This document shows, piece by piece, positions 15,352 to 21,986 of a DNA stretch of 21,986 nt. Every line of letters begins with the position of its first letter. Position 1 is the stretch's first letter. Made by a program: the position numbers and the translations under genes. The stretch covers positions 1 through 21,986 of the forward strand of contig NZ_LSJS01000200.1 in the NCBI RefSeq assembly GCF_001557325.1. The letters are read 5' to 3'. Under the pieces are notes generated by a model. It had not been told where the DNA came from, searched no databases, and saw only the letters and a program-made list of their open reading frames with translations. This DNA is from Erythrobacter donghaensis. Its GTDB lineage: Bacteria > Pseudomonadota > Alphaproteobacteria > Sphingomonadales > Sphingomonadaceae.

Positions 15352-16920
15352 TCAACCATCGCCCCCTGCCAGCTCCACCTCGGGCACCTCGACCGGGTCG
15401 GGGAGATTGCCGAGCTGGAGCGGGGTGCCCTCGCTTGCTTCGGCGATCGCCGCGATCAGCTGCTTGGCCTTCGCCGCGGTCCAGCCGCCGTGCGGATTGG
15501 CCGCGACCGGCGCGAGGAAAGTGCGGGCGATGGAGATCTTGCCTTCGCCCAGCAACATGATTCCGGCCTGGATCTGCAAGCCGTGGTCGAACGGGGCGAG
15601 CCTGGCGGCATATTCCAGTGCCGCGCGCGCGTTCTCGTTTGGCTCCTTGCCCTGCTCCAACTGCGCCCGGTAGAAATAGATCAGCGGCAGCGGGTGATCG
15701 TTCTCGAGCTTGTTGAGCGCCACGAAGGGCCTGACCGCCGCACCAAAGGCAGCGGCACGCTTGTCGTCCGCGCTCTCGCTCGCCCGGCGGAACAGCGCGT
15801 AGCCCTTCTGCACATAGGCATTGGCGCGCGAGGGATCGCGGGCGAGCGCGGCATCGGCGGCGGCGATGGCCTCGGCGTCGTTGCCGGCATCGTACTCGGC
15901 CTCGGCGAGCGCGGTGAGGACGCCGGGATCCTCGGGATATTTCGCCGCCACCGCCCGCGCCTCGGTGAGCAGCACCGCGGCTTCCTCTGCGCCCACGCCC
16001 CGCTGCGAGCGGATCTGGAGCGGCATCATCGCCGCCTCGCCCACGCTGAGCTTGCGCAGGGTGATGGTGCCGATCGACAGCTTGTCAGGCGTCAGCTTGA
16101 GCGCGGGTGAGCGCGACTGGCGCAGATAGGCCTTGAGGTCCCTCTCAAGCTGGTCGAGATCGCCGAACGCCGCCTCTCCGGCCGCCTTCTGCTCCATGCC
16201 GTTGGCCAGGTTGAGCACATAGGTCTTGAGCTGGTCCCGCCGCGCCGGGTTGAAGAACAGGTAGTGATAGAGCAGCCAGCTCTTGGCGTAGAAGGTGTCG
16301 TAGCCCTTGACCTTTTTCTGCTCGTAGAGCGCCGGGTCGAACAATTCGCGCACGTGCACCGGATCGGCAAAGGCGAGATCGCCCGCGCGGTGCTGCGCCG
16401 GGCGGCCGACCCACATGCTGCCGTCGCGCTCGAAGCTTGCCGCGGCGAAGAATTCGGCCGCCCCCTCGTCATACCAGCGCGGCTTGGCGAAGCGCGAGGA
16501 GGACAGCAGGAAGTGGTGGGCATATTCGTGGAGCAGGATGATCGTCGAGAAATCGGGATAGCCGCTCGCCTGGTTGCGGATGTCCTGCACGAAGGCGCGG
16601 CTGCCCCCGGCGCGCGGGATGTAGAAGCCGCCGACCTTGCGATCGCCCGAGAGCGAGCGCATCGCCTTCTCGCCGCCCACGACATAGATCACCACGCGGT
16701 TGGAGGGGCTGGGGGTGTCGGCCTTGCGCCCGGTCACGTAGACCATCGCGCTGTGATAGCGCTCGAGGTTTTCGGAGAAGGTGCGGATGTCGGCGGGCTT
16801 GTCGTCGGCATAGATGACGAAATGTTCGGAGGAGGCCTCGTACCATTCCGCCGCGGCAGGGGTGGAGAGCGTGCCCAGCGCGAGCGCGGCAAGGGCAAGG
16901 CGAAACAGCGCGGAAATCAT
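15352..16920 (-). CDS. Exported zincin-like TPR protein
   Basis: This 522-residue protein starts with a signal peptide (about 1-24, ending PAAA before EWYEAS). The N-terminal half looks like a metallopeptidase of the gluzincin type: HEYAH (131-135) followed by EGAAE (152-156), which fits the HExxH...E zinc site. It resembles DUF1570-type putative peptidases. The C-terminal half is helical with TPR-like repeats, for example AEYDAGNDAEAIAAADAALA. Activity is inferred from the motif only, and the substrate is unknown. It is probably periplasmic. A GAGGGG lies upstream of the ATG at 16920. The flavoprotein gene upstream is on the same strand, separated by 107 nt that contain an inverted repeat. 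Confidence 0.82.
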   Translation of the reverse strand: MISALFRLALAALALGTLSTPAAAEWYEASSEHFVIYADDKPADIRTFSENLERYHSAMVYVTGRKADTPSPSNRVVIYVVGGEKAMRSLSGDRKVGGFYIPRAGGSRAFVQDIRNQASGYPDFSTIILLHEYAHHFLLSSSRFAKPRWYDEGAAEFFAAASFERDGSMWVGRPAQHRAGDLAFADPVHVRELFDPALYEQKKVKGYDTFYAKSWLLYHYLFFNPARRDQLKTYVLNLANGMEQKAAGEAAFGDLDQLERDLKAYLRQSRSPALKLTPDKLSIGTITLRKLSVGEAAMMPLQIRSQRGVGAEEAAVLLTEARAVAAKYPEDPGVLTALAEAEYDAGNDAEAIAAADAALARDPSRANAYVQKGYALFRRASESADDKRAAAFGAAVRPFVALNKLENDHPLPLIYFYRAQLEQGKEPNENARAALEYAARLAPFDHGLQIQAGIMLLGEGKISIARTFLAPVAANPHGGWTAAKAKQLIAAIAEASEGTPLQLGNLPDPVEVPEVELAGGDG

Positions 16921-16982
16921 GGCAGGCGTCCCCTCGGCACCGACCCTGCGATGGCGGTGCGTCGGGCCGCAGCATATCGCGC

Positions 16983-17026
16983 TTTTCGGGCGATGCCAGA
17001 GGCTTGGTGAAGGGCTGGCCCGAAAA
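16983..17026. repeat. Inverted repeat between the flavoprotein and zincin-like genes
   Basis: TTTTCGGGC (16983-16991) is repeated inverted as GCCCGAAAA (17018-17026), with 26 nt between. The middle can pair further (CCAG with CTGG). It lies right after the flavoprotein stop and upstream of the zincin-like gene. A terminator or a regulator site is possible; the A/T ends are not placed as in a standard intrinsic terminator. Confidence 0.4.
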
Positions 17027-17027
17027 A

Positions 17028-18653
17028 TCAGCCGACTTGCGGCCGCGAATCCTCGAGATATTGCCAGATGCGGCTGACCACCACCGAGCCTTCGCCCACC
17101 GCGCTCGCGACGCGCTTGACCGATCCGGCGCGCACGTCGCCGACCGCGAAGATGCCGGGCGCGGTGGTGGCGTAGTCGTCACCCTGGCCCGCCGCCGCGC
17201 CGGTGAGGACGAAGCCCTTGGCGTCGGTTGCGGCAAGCCCCGAGAGCCAGCCGGTGTTGGGCGCCGCGCCGATCATGATGAACAGCGCGCGGGTGTCGAT
17301 CCGGCGCTCGCTCTGGCCCGTCTTGAGGGTGAGCCCCTCGAGCCACGTCTCGCCGTGCAAAGCGGTGACTTCGGAATGGTAGTGGATCGTGACCCGCGGA
17401 TCGGCCTCCAGCCGCTGCGAGAGGTAGCTCGACATCGAGGCCGCAAGGCTGCCCGAGCGCACCACCAGATGCACGTGGCTCGCCGCGCGGCTGAGATACA
17501 TCGCCGCCTGCCCCGCCGAATTGCCGCCGCCGATCACTACTGCCTCGGTCTTCGCACAGAAGCGCGCCTCCATCTCGGTCGCCGAGTAGAAGATGCCCGC
17601 GCCTTCGAGCTCCTCGAGGTGCTCCAAGGGCAGGCGGCGGTATTGCACCCCGGTCGCCACCAGCACGGCGCGTGCACACAGCTCGTCGCCGTCGTCGAGC
17701 GTGAGGCAATAGGCCCCGTCCGCGCGGCGGCTCATCGCCTCCACACGGCGCGGCATGACGAAGCGGGTGCCGAACTTCATCGCCTGCACCTGTCCGCGCC
17801 AGGTGAGGTCGGTGCCGCTGATGCCGGTGGGAAAACCCATGTAGTTCTCGATCCGCGAGGACGTGCCCGCCTGTCCGCCCACGGCGGTGTCCTCGACCAC
17901 CAGCGCCTCGATCCCTTCCGAGCCCGCATAGACCGCCGCCGCGACCCCCGCCGGGCCGCCCCCGACGATCACCAGATCGTAGGTGCGGCGCGAGCAGATA
18001 TCGAGGTCGAGCCCGAGATATTGCGCGACCTTGCGCGGGGTCGGGTCTTCCAGCCGGTTGCCCGAGCCGAGCAGCACCGCGGGTTCGTGCCCGATCAGCG
18101 AGCACACCTCCAGCGACTGCGCGTCGGTCGCGTCGAGATCGTAGCTCTTGAAGGGGATGCGGTTGCGCGAGAGGAAGCGTTCGACCGCCTGCACGCCTGC
18201 ATCGCGGTCCGCGCCGACCACCTTGACAGCGGCATTGCCCAGCTCGAACTGCTTGCGCCGCCGCGCCGCGAATACGGTGATGAGGTGGTCGGACAGCTCG
18301 GGCACGCGGCTCATCAGCTCGAGCATCCCGGCACGCGGGGCCTCGATCACCCGGGTGTCCATGCTCGCGCGCATCCTGAGGTAGTTGGTGCCGCGGTTGA
18401 GGAAAGCGATCTCGCCCATGAATTGCGTCGGCCCCAACGCGGAGGGAAGCAGCCGCTCGCCGGTATAGGGGTTCACCACCTCGATCTCGCCTTCGAGGAT
18501 GTAGACGAAGCGGTCCATCGGCTCGCCGATTTCCATGACGATGGAGCCGGCGGGGTAGAACTTCTCGCCCCCGATCGCGCAGATCGCGTCGACATGCTCG
18601 GGCGCGAGCGGCACCCGGCGCATGGTCTCAAGGTCCTGTCCGAGTGTTTCCAT
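17028..18653 (-). CDS. cNMP-binding/glutaredoxin-like/TrxR-like FAD oxidoreductase fusion
   Basis: This 541-residue protein joins three parts. Residues about 10-130 form a cyclic-nucleotide-binding-type domain (GGEKFYPAGSIVMEIGEP, then GEIAFLNRGTNYLRMRAS). Residues about 140-218 look thioredoxin/glutaredoxin-like (VERFLSRNRIPFKSYDLDA ... QYLGLDLD) without a CxxC. Residues about 225-541 are a thioredoxin-reductase-like flavoprotein with FAD motif VIVGGGPAGVAAAVYAGSEG (228-247) and NADPH motif VVIGGGNSAGQAAMYL (372-387). The redox CxxC of true thioredoxin reductase is missing, so the electron acceptor is unknown. Similar fusions occur in Actinobacteria. AGGAGG 5 nt before the ATG supports the start. 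Regulation of a reductase by a cyclic nucleotide is possible but not shown. Confidence 0.88.
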   Translation of the reverse strand: METLGQDLETMRRVPLAPEHVDAICAIGGEKFYPAGSIVMEIGEPMDRFVYILEGEIEVVNPYTGERLLPSALGPTQFMGEIAFLNRGTNYLRMRASMDTRVIEAPRAGMLELMSRVPELSDHLITVFAARRRKQFELGNAAVKVVGADRDAGVQAVERFLSRNRIPFKSYDLDATDAQSLEVCSLIGHEPAVLLGSGNRLEDPTPRKVAQYLGLDLDICSRRTYDLVIVGGGPAGVAAAVYAGSEGIEALVVEDTAVGGQAGTSSRIENYMGFPTGISGTDLTWRGQVQAMKFGTRFVMPRRVEAMSRRADGAYCLTLDDGDELCARAVLVATGVQYRRLPLEHLEELEGAGIFYSATEMEARFCAKTEAVVIGGGNSAGQAAMYLSRAASHVHLVVRSGSLAASMSSYLSQRLEADPRVTIHYHSEVTALHGETWLEGLTLKTGQSERRIDTRALFIMIGAAPNTGWLSGLAATDAKGFVLTGAAAGQGDDYATTAPGIFAVGDVRAGSVKRVASAVGEGSVVVSRIWQYLEDSRPQVG

Positions 18654-18722
18654 GCTGCCCTCCTGCGCTTTGTGCGTTGCAAGATGGGGACAGGGGTGCG
18701 GGAAGGGAAGGGGGCGTCTGAC

Positions 18723-20582
18723 CTAGGCCTTTGCCCCCGCGATATAGCGGCTCACCGTGTTCGCCATCACGCTCAAGGGCGCGTTGCCGCCCAGCACCAC
18801 GGCGGTGTTGAAGCCCTTGAGGTCGTATTTCGCCCCCAGCTCGGCCTGCGCCCGCGCGCGGTTCTTCACGATCTCGGAGTGGCCGATCTTGTAGCCGCAG
18901 GCCTGCCCCGGCCAGGAGCAGTAGCGATCGACCTCCGAGGCGACCTCCTCGGCCTTCGAGCCGTTCTCCTCGACGAAGAACTGTCGGCCCTGCTCGCGCG
19001 TCCAGCGCTTGTGGTGGAGCCCGGTGTCGACCACCAGCCGGCAGGCCCGGAAGGCGAGGGATTGGAGGTATCCGAGCCGCCCGACCTTGAACTCGTCATA
19101 GGCCCCCAGTTCGTCGGCGAGCTGTTCGGCATAGAGCGCCCAGCCTTCGGAGAAGGCGTTGAAGGCGAGGATCGAGCGGATCAGCGGCAGGCGGTTGGAG
19201 AACTCGCCCTCCCACACGTGGCCCGGGATCGCCTCGTGGAAGGTGAGGTCGGCAAGGTCGTATTTGCGGTGGAGGTCGGTGGTCCTGAGGTTGATCCAGA
19301 ACCGGCCCGGAATGCTCCCGTCCTTGCTGCCCGCACCGCCATAGGCCCCCGGCGCGCCGGGCTCCTCGGCGAGCGGCAGGCGGCGCACTTCCATGTTGGG
19401 ATCGACCAGCGTGTTGAAGGCGCGCGGCATCTGCGATTTAATCCAGCCGAGGCGTTCGTTGATGAAGGCGAAGATCTCCTCGCGGCCCTTGTCGCCCTCG
19501 GCAAAGTGGTAGCGCGGATCGGCGGAAAGGGCGCGCATCCGCTCGCCGACGCTTCCCTTGGTGTAGCCGATCTCCCTGAGGATCGGGTCCATGCGGGCGT
19601 GGAGCGTCCGCAATTCGTCGAGGCCCTGCTGGTGGATCTCGTCAGGCGAGAGCTTCGTGGTGGTTGAGGCCCTGAGCGCCCAGGCGTAGTATTCCTCGCC
19701 CCCCGGCTGCGCCCACATGCCCGCCGCATTCTTTGCAGCTGCGCGCTGGACCTTGAGCTCGGCGAGCTGGCGTTCGAGCGCGGGGACGATGCCCGAGGCC
19801 GCGATCCGCTCCGCCTGCGCGGCGGCTGTGTCGGCCCCGGCGATGCCGCTTGCGGTGAGCGGCCCGGCATAGCTTTCGCCCGCCGCCGCGATGCTCGCCT
19901 CCATCTGCGCGATCGCCTTGTCGAGCAGGAAGGCGGGCGGCACCAGTCCCTGCCCGCGCGCGTCTCTGATCCGCTCGAGCTCGCCGTCCATCAGCGCGGG
20001 CACCTCGGCCAGGCGGTCCATGTAGGGGCCGATGTCCTCGGGGCTGGCGAGCGGCTGCGAGGAGCCGAAGAAGCGCGGCAGATCGATATAGCTGCCGACG
20101 TTCTGGATCACGACATAGGGCGCATTGCGCCAGCTGCCCACGGCGACATCGCCATAGGGCAGGGCCATGCCCTCGACCGCGCTGGCGAAGGCGGTCTCGA
20201 CCACCTCGAAGCCGATCTGCTGGTCGCTGGTCAGGTCATCGCGCGGATAGGCCTTCACCTCGGCGACCAGTTCCTTGAGCGTGGCGGCATAGGCCGCGCG
20301 GCCCTCGGCCCCGCCGGTGCCGAAGGTTGATCGCCACGCGGCATATTCACCGGTGTCGACCCCGAGGCCGGTGGCGCGGCCCGGCTCGTGGGCGAGCATG
20401 GCATAGGCGACCCGCTCGAGCGCTGCGTCGGGGGCAAGGCCCTTGAGCGAAGTGCTCGTGGCCGCGCTGGCGGTGGCCGGCGCGGGGTTCGCGGCGCAGG
20501 CCGGCAGCAGGGCAAGGGTGGAGGTGCCCGCCAGCCCGGCAAGGGTCTGGCGGCGGGTGATCGTGACTGTGCTCTCTCTCAT
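18723..20582 (-). CDS. DUF885 family Tat-exported lipoprotein, putative metallopeptidase
   Basis: This 619-residue protein belongs to DUF885, whose members have an M32-carboxypeptidase-like architecture. HEAIPGH (449-455) and the downstream SEGW with Glu479 (NAFSEGWALYAEQL) provide the likely zinc ligands and catalytic Glu. The N-terminus has a twin-arginine signal (TRRQTLAGL, Arg10-Arg11), a hydrophobic stretch and a lipobox LPAC with Cys29. It is therefore probably folded before export and then lipid-anchored. Substrate and activity are not established. The ATG at 20582 is chosen because the Tat signal begins right after it; in-frame sequence further upstream runs through the DUF3597 gene on another frame. 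A TTGACA promoter lies just upstream, with no Shine-Dalgarno. Confidence 0.92.
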   Translation of the reverse strand: MRESTVTITRRQTLAGLAGTSTLALLPACAANPAPATASAATSTSLKGLAPDAALERVAYAMLAHEPGRATGLGVDTGEYAAWRSTFGTGGAEGRAAYAATLKELVAEVKAYPRDDLTSDQQIGFEVVETAFASAVEGMALPYGDVAVGSWRNAPYVVIQNVGSYIDLPRFFGSSQPLASPEDIGPYMDRLAEVPALMDGELERIRDARGQGLVPPAFLLDKAIAQMEASIAAAGESYAGPLTASGIAGADTAAAQAERIAASGIVPALERQLAELKVQRAAAKNAAGMWAQPGGEEYYAWALRASTTTKLSPDEIHQQGLDELRTLHARMDPILREIGYTKGSVGERMRALSADPRYHFAEGDKGREEIFAFINERLGWIKSQMPRAFNTLVDPNMEVRRLPLAEEPGAPGAYGGAGSKDGSIPGRFWINLRTTDLHRKYDLADLTFHEAIPGHVWEGEFSNRLPLIRSILAFNAFSEGWALYAEQLADELGAYDEFKVGRLGYLQSLAFRACRLVVDTGLHHKRWTREQGRQFFVEENGSKAEEVASEVDRYCSWPGQACGYKIGHSEIVKNRARAQAELGAKYDLKGFNTAVVLGGNAPLSVMANTVSRYIAGAKA

Positions 20583-20590
20583 GCACGAGA

Positions 20591-20618
20591 GGCTTACCGT
20601 GCAGGCAAGAGGTGTCAA
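20591..20618 (-). promoter_or_regulatory. Putative leaderless promoter of the DUF885 gene
   Basis: On the minus strand a perfect TTGACA (20613-20618) is followed by a 16-nt spacer and TAAGCC (20591-20596). The -10 box ends 8 nt before the A of the ATG at 20582, and there is no Shine-Dalgarno, which again suggests a leaderless mRNA. Confidence 0.45.
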
Positions 20619-20647
20619 CGCCCGCGCGGCAGGCCGCGCTCCGGCGC

Positions 20648-21055
20648 TCAGTCGGCGAGCATCCCGCCGACCTTGCCGCCCTCGAGCGCCAGCAGGTTCA
20701 TCACCGCGTGGTGCAGCGCGATGTTCTGCTCGGCGGTGCCCTGATAATCGGTCATGCCGAGTTCGTCCGCCAGTTCCTTGCGGTTGTCGAACGAGGGATC
20801 GAGGCCGACCAGCTTCATCAGGTCGACGATCGAGGTCTGCCAGTTGAACTTGTCCGCATCGGGCAGGGCGGCGATGTGGGCGTGGAGCTGCGCCTCGGTG
20901 AGCGGCTCGGGCTCGGCGGGAGCCGCGGGAGCCGCAGCGGGCGCGGGCGCGGCGGCGGGCGCGGCGGCGGGCGCGGGGGCAGGAGCAGGGGCAGGTTGGG
21001 CCGCTTCCTTCTTCTCGCCCCAGATCGCGTTCTTGATCGACGTGAAAATACCCAT
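20648..21055 (-). CDS. DUF3597 domain-containing protein
   Basis: This 135-residue protein has a short N-terminal helix (MGIFTSIKNAIWGEKKE). A linker of Ala-Pro repeats follows (about 20-50), then a compact C-terminal domain containing FNWQTSIVDLMKLVGLDPSF and NRKELADELGMTDYQGTA. That C-terminal domain matches DUF3597, a family of unknown function resembling a LysM-associated or peptidoglycan-related domain in some proteins; I do not assign a role. There is no signal peptide. Two adjacent ATGs occur (21058 and 21055); GAGGGAGG lies 5 nt from the second, which I chose. It is divergent from the small membrane peptide gene. Confidence 0.85.
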   Translation of the reverse strand: MGIFTSIKNAIWGEKKEAAQPAPAPAPAPAAAPAAAPAPAAAPAAPAEPEPLTEAQLHAHIAALPDADKFNWQTSIVDLMKLVGLDPSFDNRKELADELGMTDYQGTAEQNIALHHAVMNLLALEGGKVGGMLAD

Positions 21056-21184
21056 CATAGCCTCCCTCGTGCCGCCGTTTCTGGCGGCCTCTACCGAGGC
21101 TAGGCCCGCGATGTTCCCGCCGCGAGACGCGGATGCGACGCTGGTGCCGCAAGGGTGCGACAAGCAGGAGTGCGATTGACCGCC

Positions 21185-21400
21185 ATGACCGACATCGTGC
21201 TCGCCATCGTGATGCTTGCCGCCTTCGCGCTGGTCGCGGGGGCCTTCGTGCTGTGGCGGCGCACGGGCGCGGCGAAGAACCCCGCGCTGATGGTGCTGCT
21301 GGCGGCGATCGCGGTGATCAACGTGCTGATCTGGACCGTGCCCGCGCCGGATGGAACCGCGCCGATCGATCAGGTCAAACAGGCCGCCGGAGGAAGCTAG
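21185..21400 (+). CDS. Small two-helix membrane peptide
   Basis: This 71-residue protein has two hydrophobic helices (about 4-24 and 34-52), separated by a short basic loop (WRRTGAAKN), and a short polar tail. It is probably an inner-membrane protein of unknown function. The ATG at 21185 has no close ribosome-binding site. AGGAG (21166-21170) sits 5 nt before an in-frame TTG at 21176, which would add three residues and may be the true start. It converges on the TonB-like gene and shares a hairpin with it. Confidence 0.65.
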   Translation: MTDIVLAIVMLAAFALVAGAFVLWRRTGAAKNPALMVLLAAIAVINVLIWTVPAPDGTAPIDQVKQAAGGS

Positions 21401-21415
21401 GGGGAAGCCTCCCCC
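21400..21415. terminator. Hairpin between convergent genes at the right end
   Basis: GGGGGA (21400-21405) and TCCCCC (21410-21415) form a 6-bp stem with an AGCC loop at the stop of the small membrane gene, 16 nt from the stop of the convergent TonB-like gene. No T-run follows. Confidence 0.4.
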
Positions 21416-21430
21416 GGCGGCAGAACCTTC

Positions 21431-21986
21431 CTATTCCGGGATGCTCCACCGCACCGAGTTGGACCAGGTGCCCGCGACCGGCTTGCCGTTGGCGTCGCGC
21501 GCCGCATCGAAGCGCGCGCGCTTGCTGACGAGGTCGCAGGTCGCGCTATCCAGCGCGGCGTGGCCGGTCGAGCGGGTGATGGTGCACCCGGTCACCTTCC
21601 CGCGCGCGTCGATCTGGAGCGTGAAGCGCGCCGTCCCCGAAAGCTCCTCGGCGACCCAGCGCGGGCGGTAGTCGTCATTGGTCACCCACTTGGCGGGATT
21701 GCCCTTGGGCTTGGCGCCGACCGGGTCGTAGAGCGACGCGGGGCTGGGCGAGGGGCCGATCCCGAACTCGATCGGCCCGGTGGTGACCGAGGTGCCCGGG
21801 TCGGTCAGCGGTATCACCGGATCGCCCCGGCCAAGATCGACGGGCAATGGCGGCGGCGGCAGCGGGGTCGGGACGGTCGTGGTGGTGGTGGTGGTTGTCT
21901 TGGCGTCGCTCTGCTTGGTCTCCGGCGTCGGGGGCGGCGGCGGGGGCGGGGGCAGCAGGATCTCCGCGACCGAGGTCGCCTTGGGG
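21431..21986 (-). CDS. TonB-like energy transducer, N-terminus outside the window
   Basis: The visible 184 residues are the C-terminal part of a TonB-family protein; the gene runs off the right edge, so the membrane anchor cannot be seen. The visible part begins with PKATSVAEI, then runs of Pro (eight) and Thr (eight) typical of the periplasmic spacer. The C-terminal domain (GTARFTLQIDARGKVTGCTI ... GHAALDSATCDLVSKRARF) matches TonB_C and ends WSNSVRWSIPE. TonB proteins link the proton-motive force to outer-membrane receptors. A TTG at 21847 could be read as a start, but coding continues unbroken upstream, so I treat the gene as partial. Confidence 0.85.
   Translation of the reverse strand, partial: PKATSVAEILLPPPPPPPPTPETKQSDAKTTTTTTTTVPTPLPPPPLPVDLGRGDPVIPLTDPGTSVTTGPIEFGIGPSPSPASLYDPVGAKPKGNPAKWVTNDDYRPRWVAEELSGTARFTLQIDARGKVTGCTITRSTGHAALDSATCDLVSKRARFDAARDANGKPVAGTWSNSVRWSIPE

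Noticed and set aside
17004..19667. An 887-codon plus-strand open frame opposite the flavoprotein and DUF885 genes
   Set aside because: Fully antisense to genes with clear motifs; the translated product is low-complexity and matches nothing recognisable.
20930..21000. GC-rich tandem repeat as a possible CRISPR or VNTR
   Set aside because: It is the coding sequence of the Ala-Pro linker in the DUF3597 protein; units are irregular and have no spacers.
20583..21152. N-terminal extension of the DUF885 gene by 190 codons
   Set aside because: The extension lies over the DUF3597 gene in another frame and precedes an obvious Tat signal peptide at the ATG at 20582.

Overview
The window is about 22 kb of GC-rich chromosomal DNA, densely coding, with short intergenic gaps and many 4-base gene overlaps. 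Gene content points to an alphaproteobacterium, most likely Sphingomonadales/Erythrobacteraceae. The main indications are a pckA gene divergent from a chvI-chvG-hprK-PTS cluster, a short alphaproteobacterial-type HPr kinase, and DUF3597 and DUF1622 proteins. The taxonomic call is an inference from gene families and composition, not from a marker gene. I see no tRNA, rRNA, CRISPR array, transposase or phage gene, so this reads as core chromosome rather than a mobile island.

Layout. (1) 184-3354, minus strand: fmt, truA, a small membrane protein and a zinc-type MDR oxidoreductase, joined by TTGA or ATGA overlaps. (2) 3408-4641, plus strand: recR and def, divergent from fmt. Both carry a -10-like box exactly 7 nt before the ATG and no Shine-Dalgarno, which suggests leaderless mRNAs. 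(3) 4642-4836: an intergenic stretch of palindromes, then DUF1622, rmuC and DUF3291 genes on the plus strand. (4) 7503-12911, minus strand: chvI, chvG, hprK, rapZ, an EIIA-Man gene, ptsH (HPr) and a SpoU/TrmH RNA methyltransferase. (5) 12912-13239: a 328-bp divergent control region with a 12-bp perfect palindrome. (6) pckA (TTG start), a strong terminator and a small helical protein. (7) 15352-20582, minus strand: an exported zincin-like TPR protein, a three-part cNMP/glutaredoxin-like/TrxR-like flavoprotein and a Tat lipoprotein of family DUF885. (8) A DUF3597 protein, a two-helix membrane peptide and the C-terminal part of a TonB-like protein that runs off the right edge.

How it fits together. 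The central block couples envelope-stress sensing (ChvG/ChvI), a regulatory PTS made of HPr, EIIA-Man and HPr kinase, the RapZ small-RNA/metabolite adaptor, and gluconeogenic entry through PckA. Association of pckA with chvIG and PTS genes is known in Rhizobiales. The PTS here lacks EI and any sugar permease inside the window, so it looks regulatory rather than transporting. Fmt, Def, TruA and the SpoU enzyme serve initiator-tRNA, nascent-peptide and RNA modification; RecR and RmuC serve DNA repair.

I did not find a clearly new multi-gene system. The best leads are the pckA-upstream palindrome, the repeated leaderless promoter pattern, the His-rich insertion in peptide deformylase, and the two uncharacterised proteins at 15352-18653.
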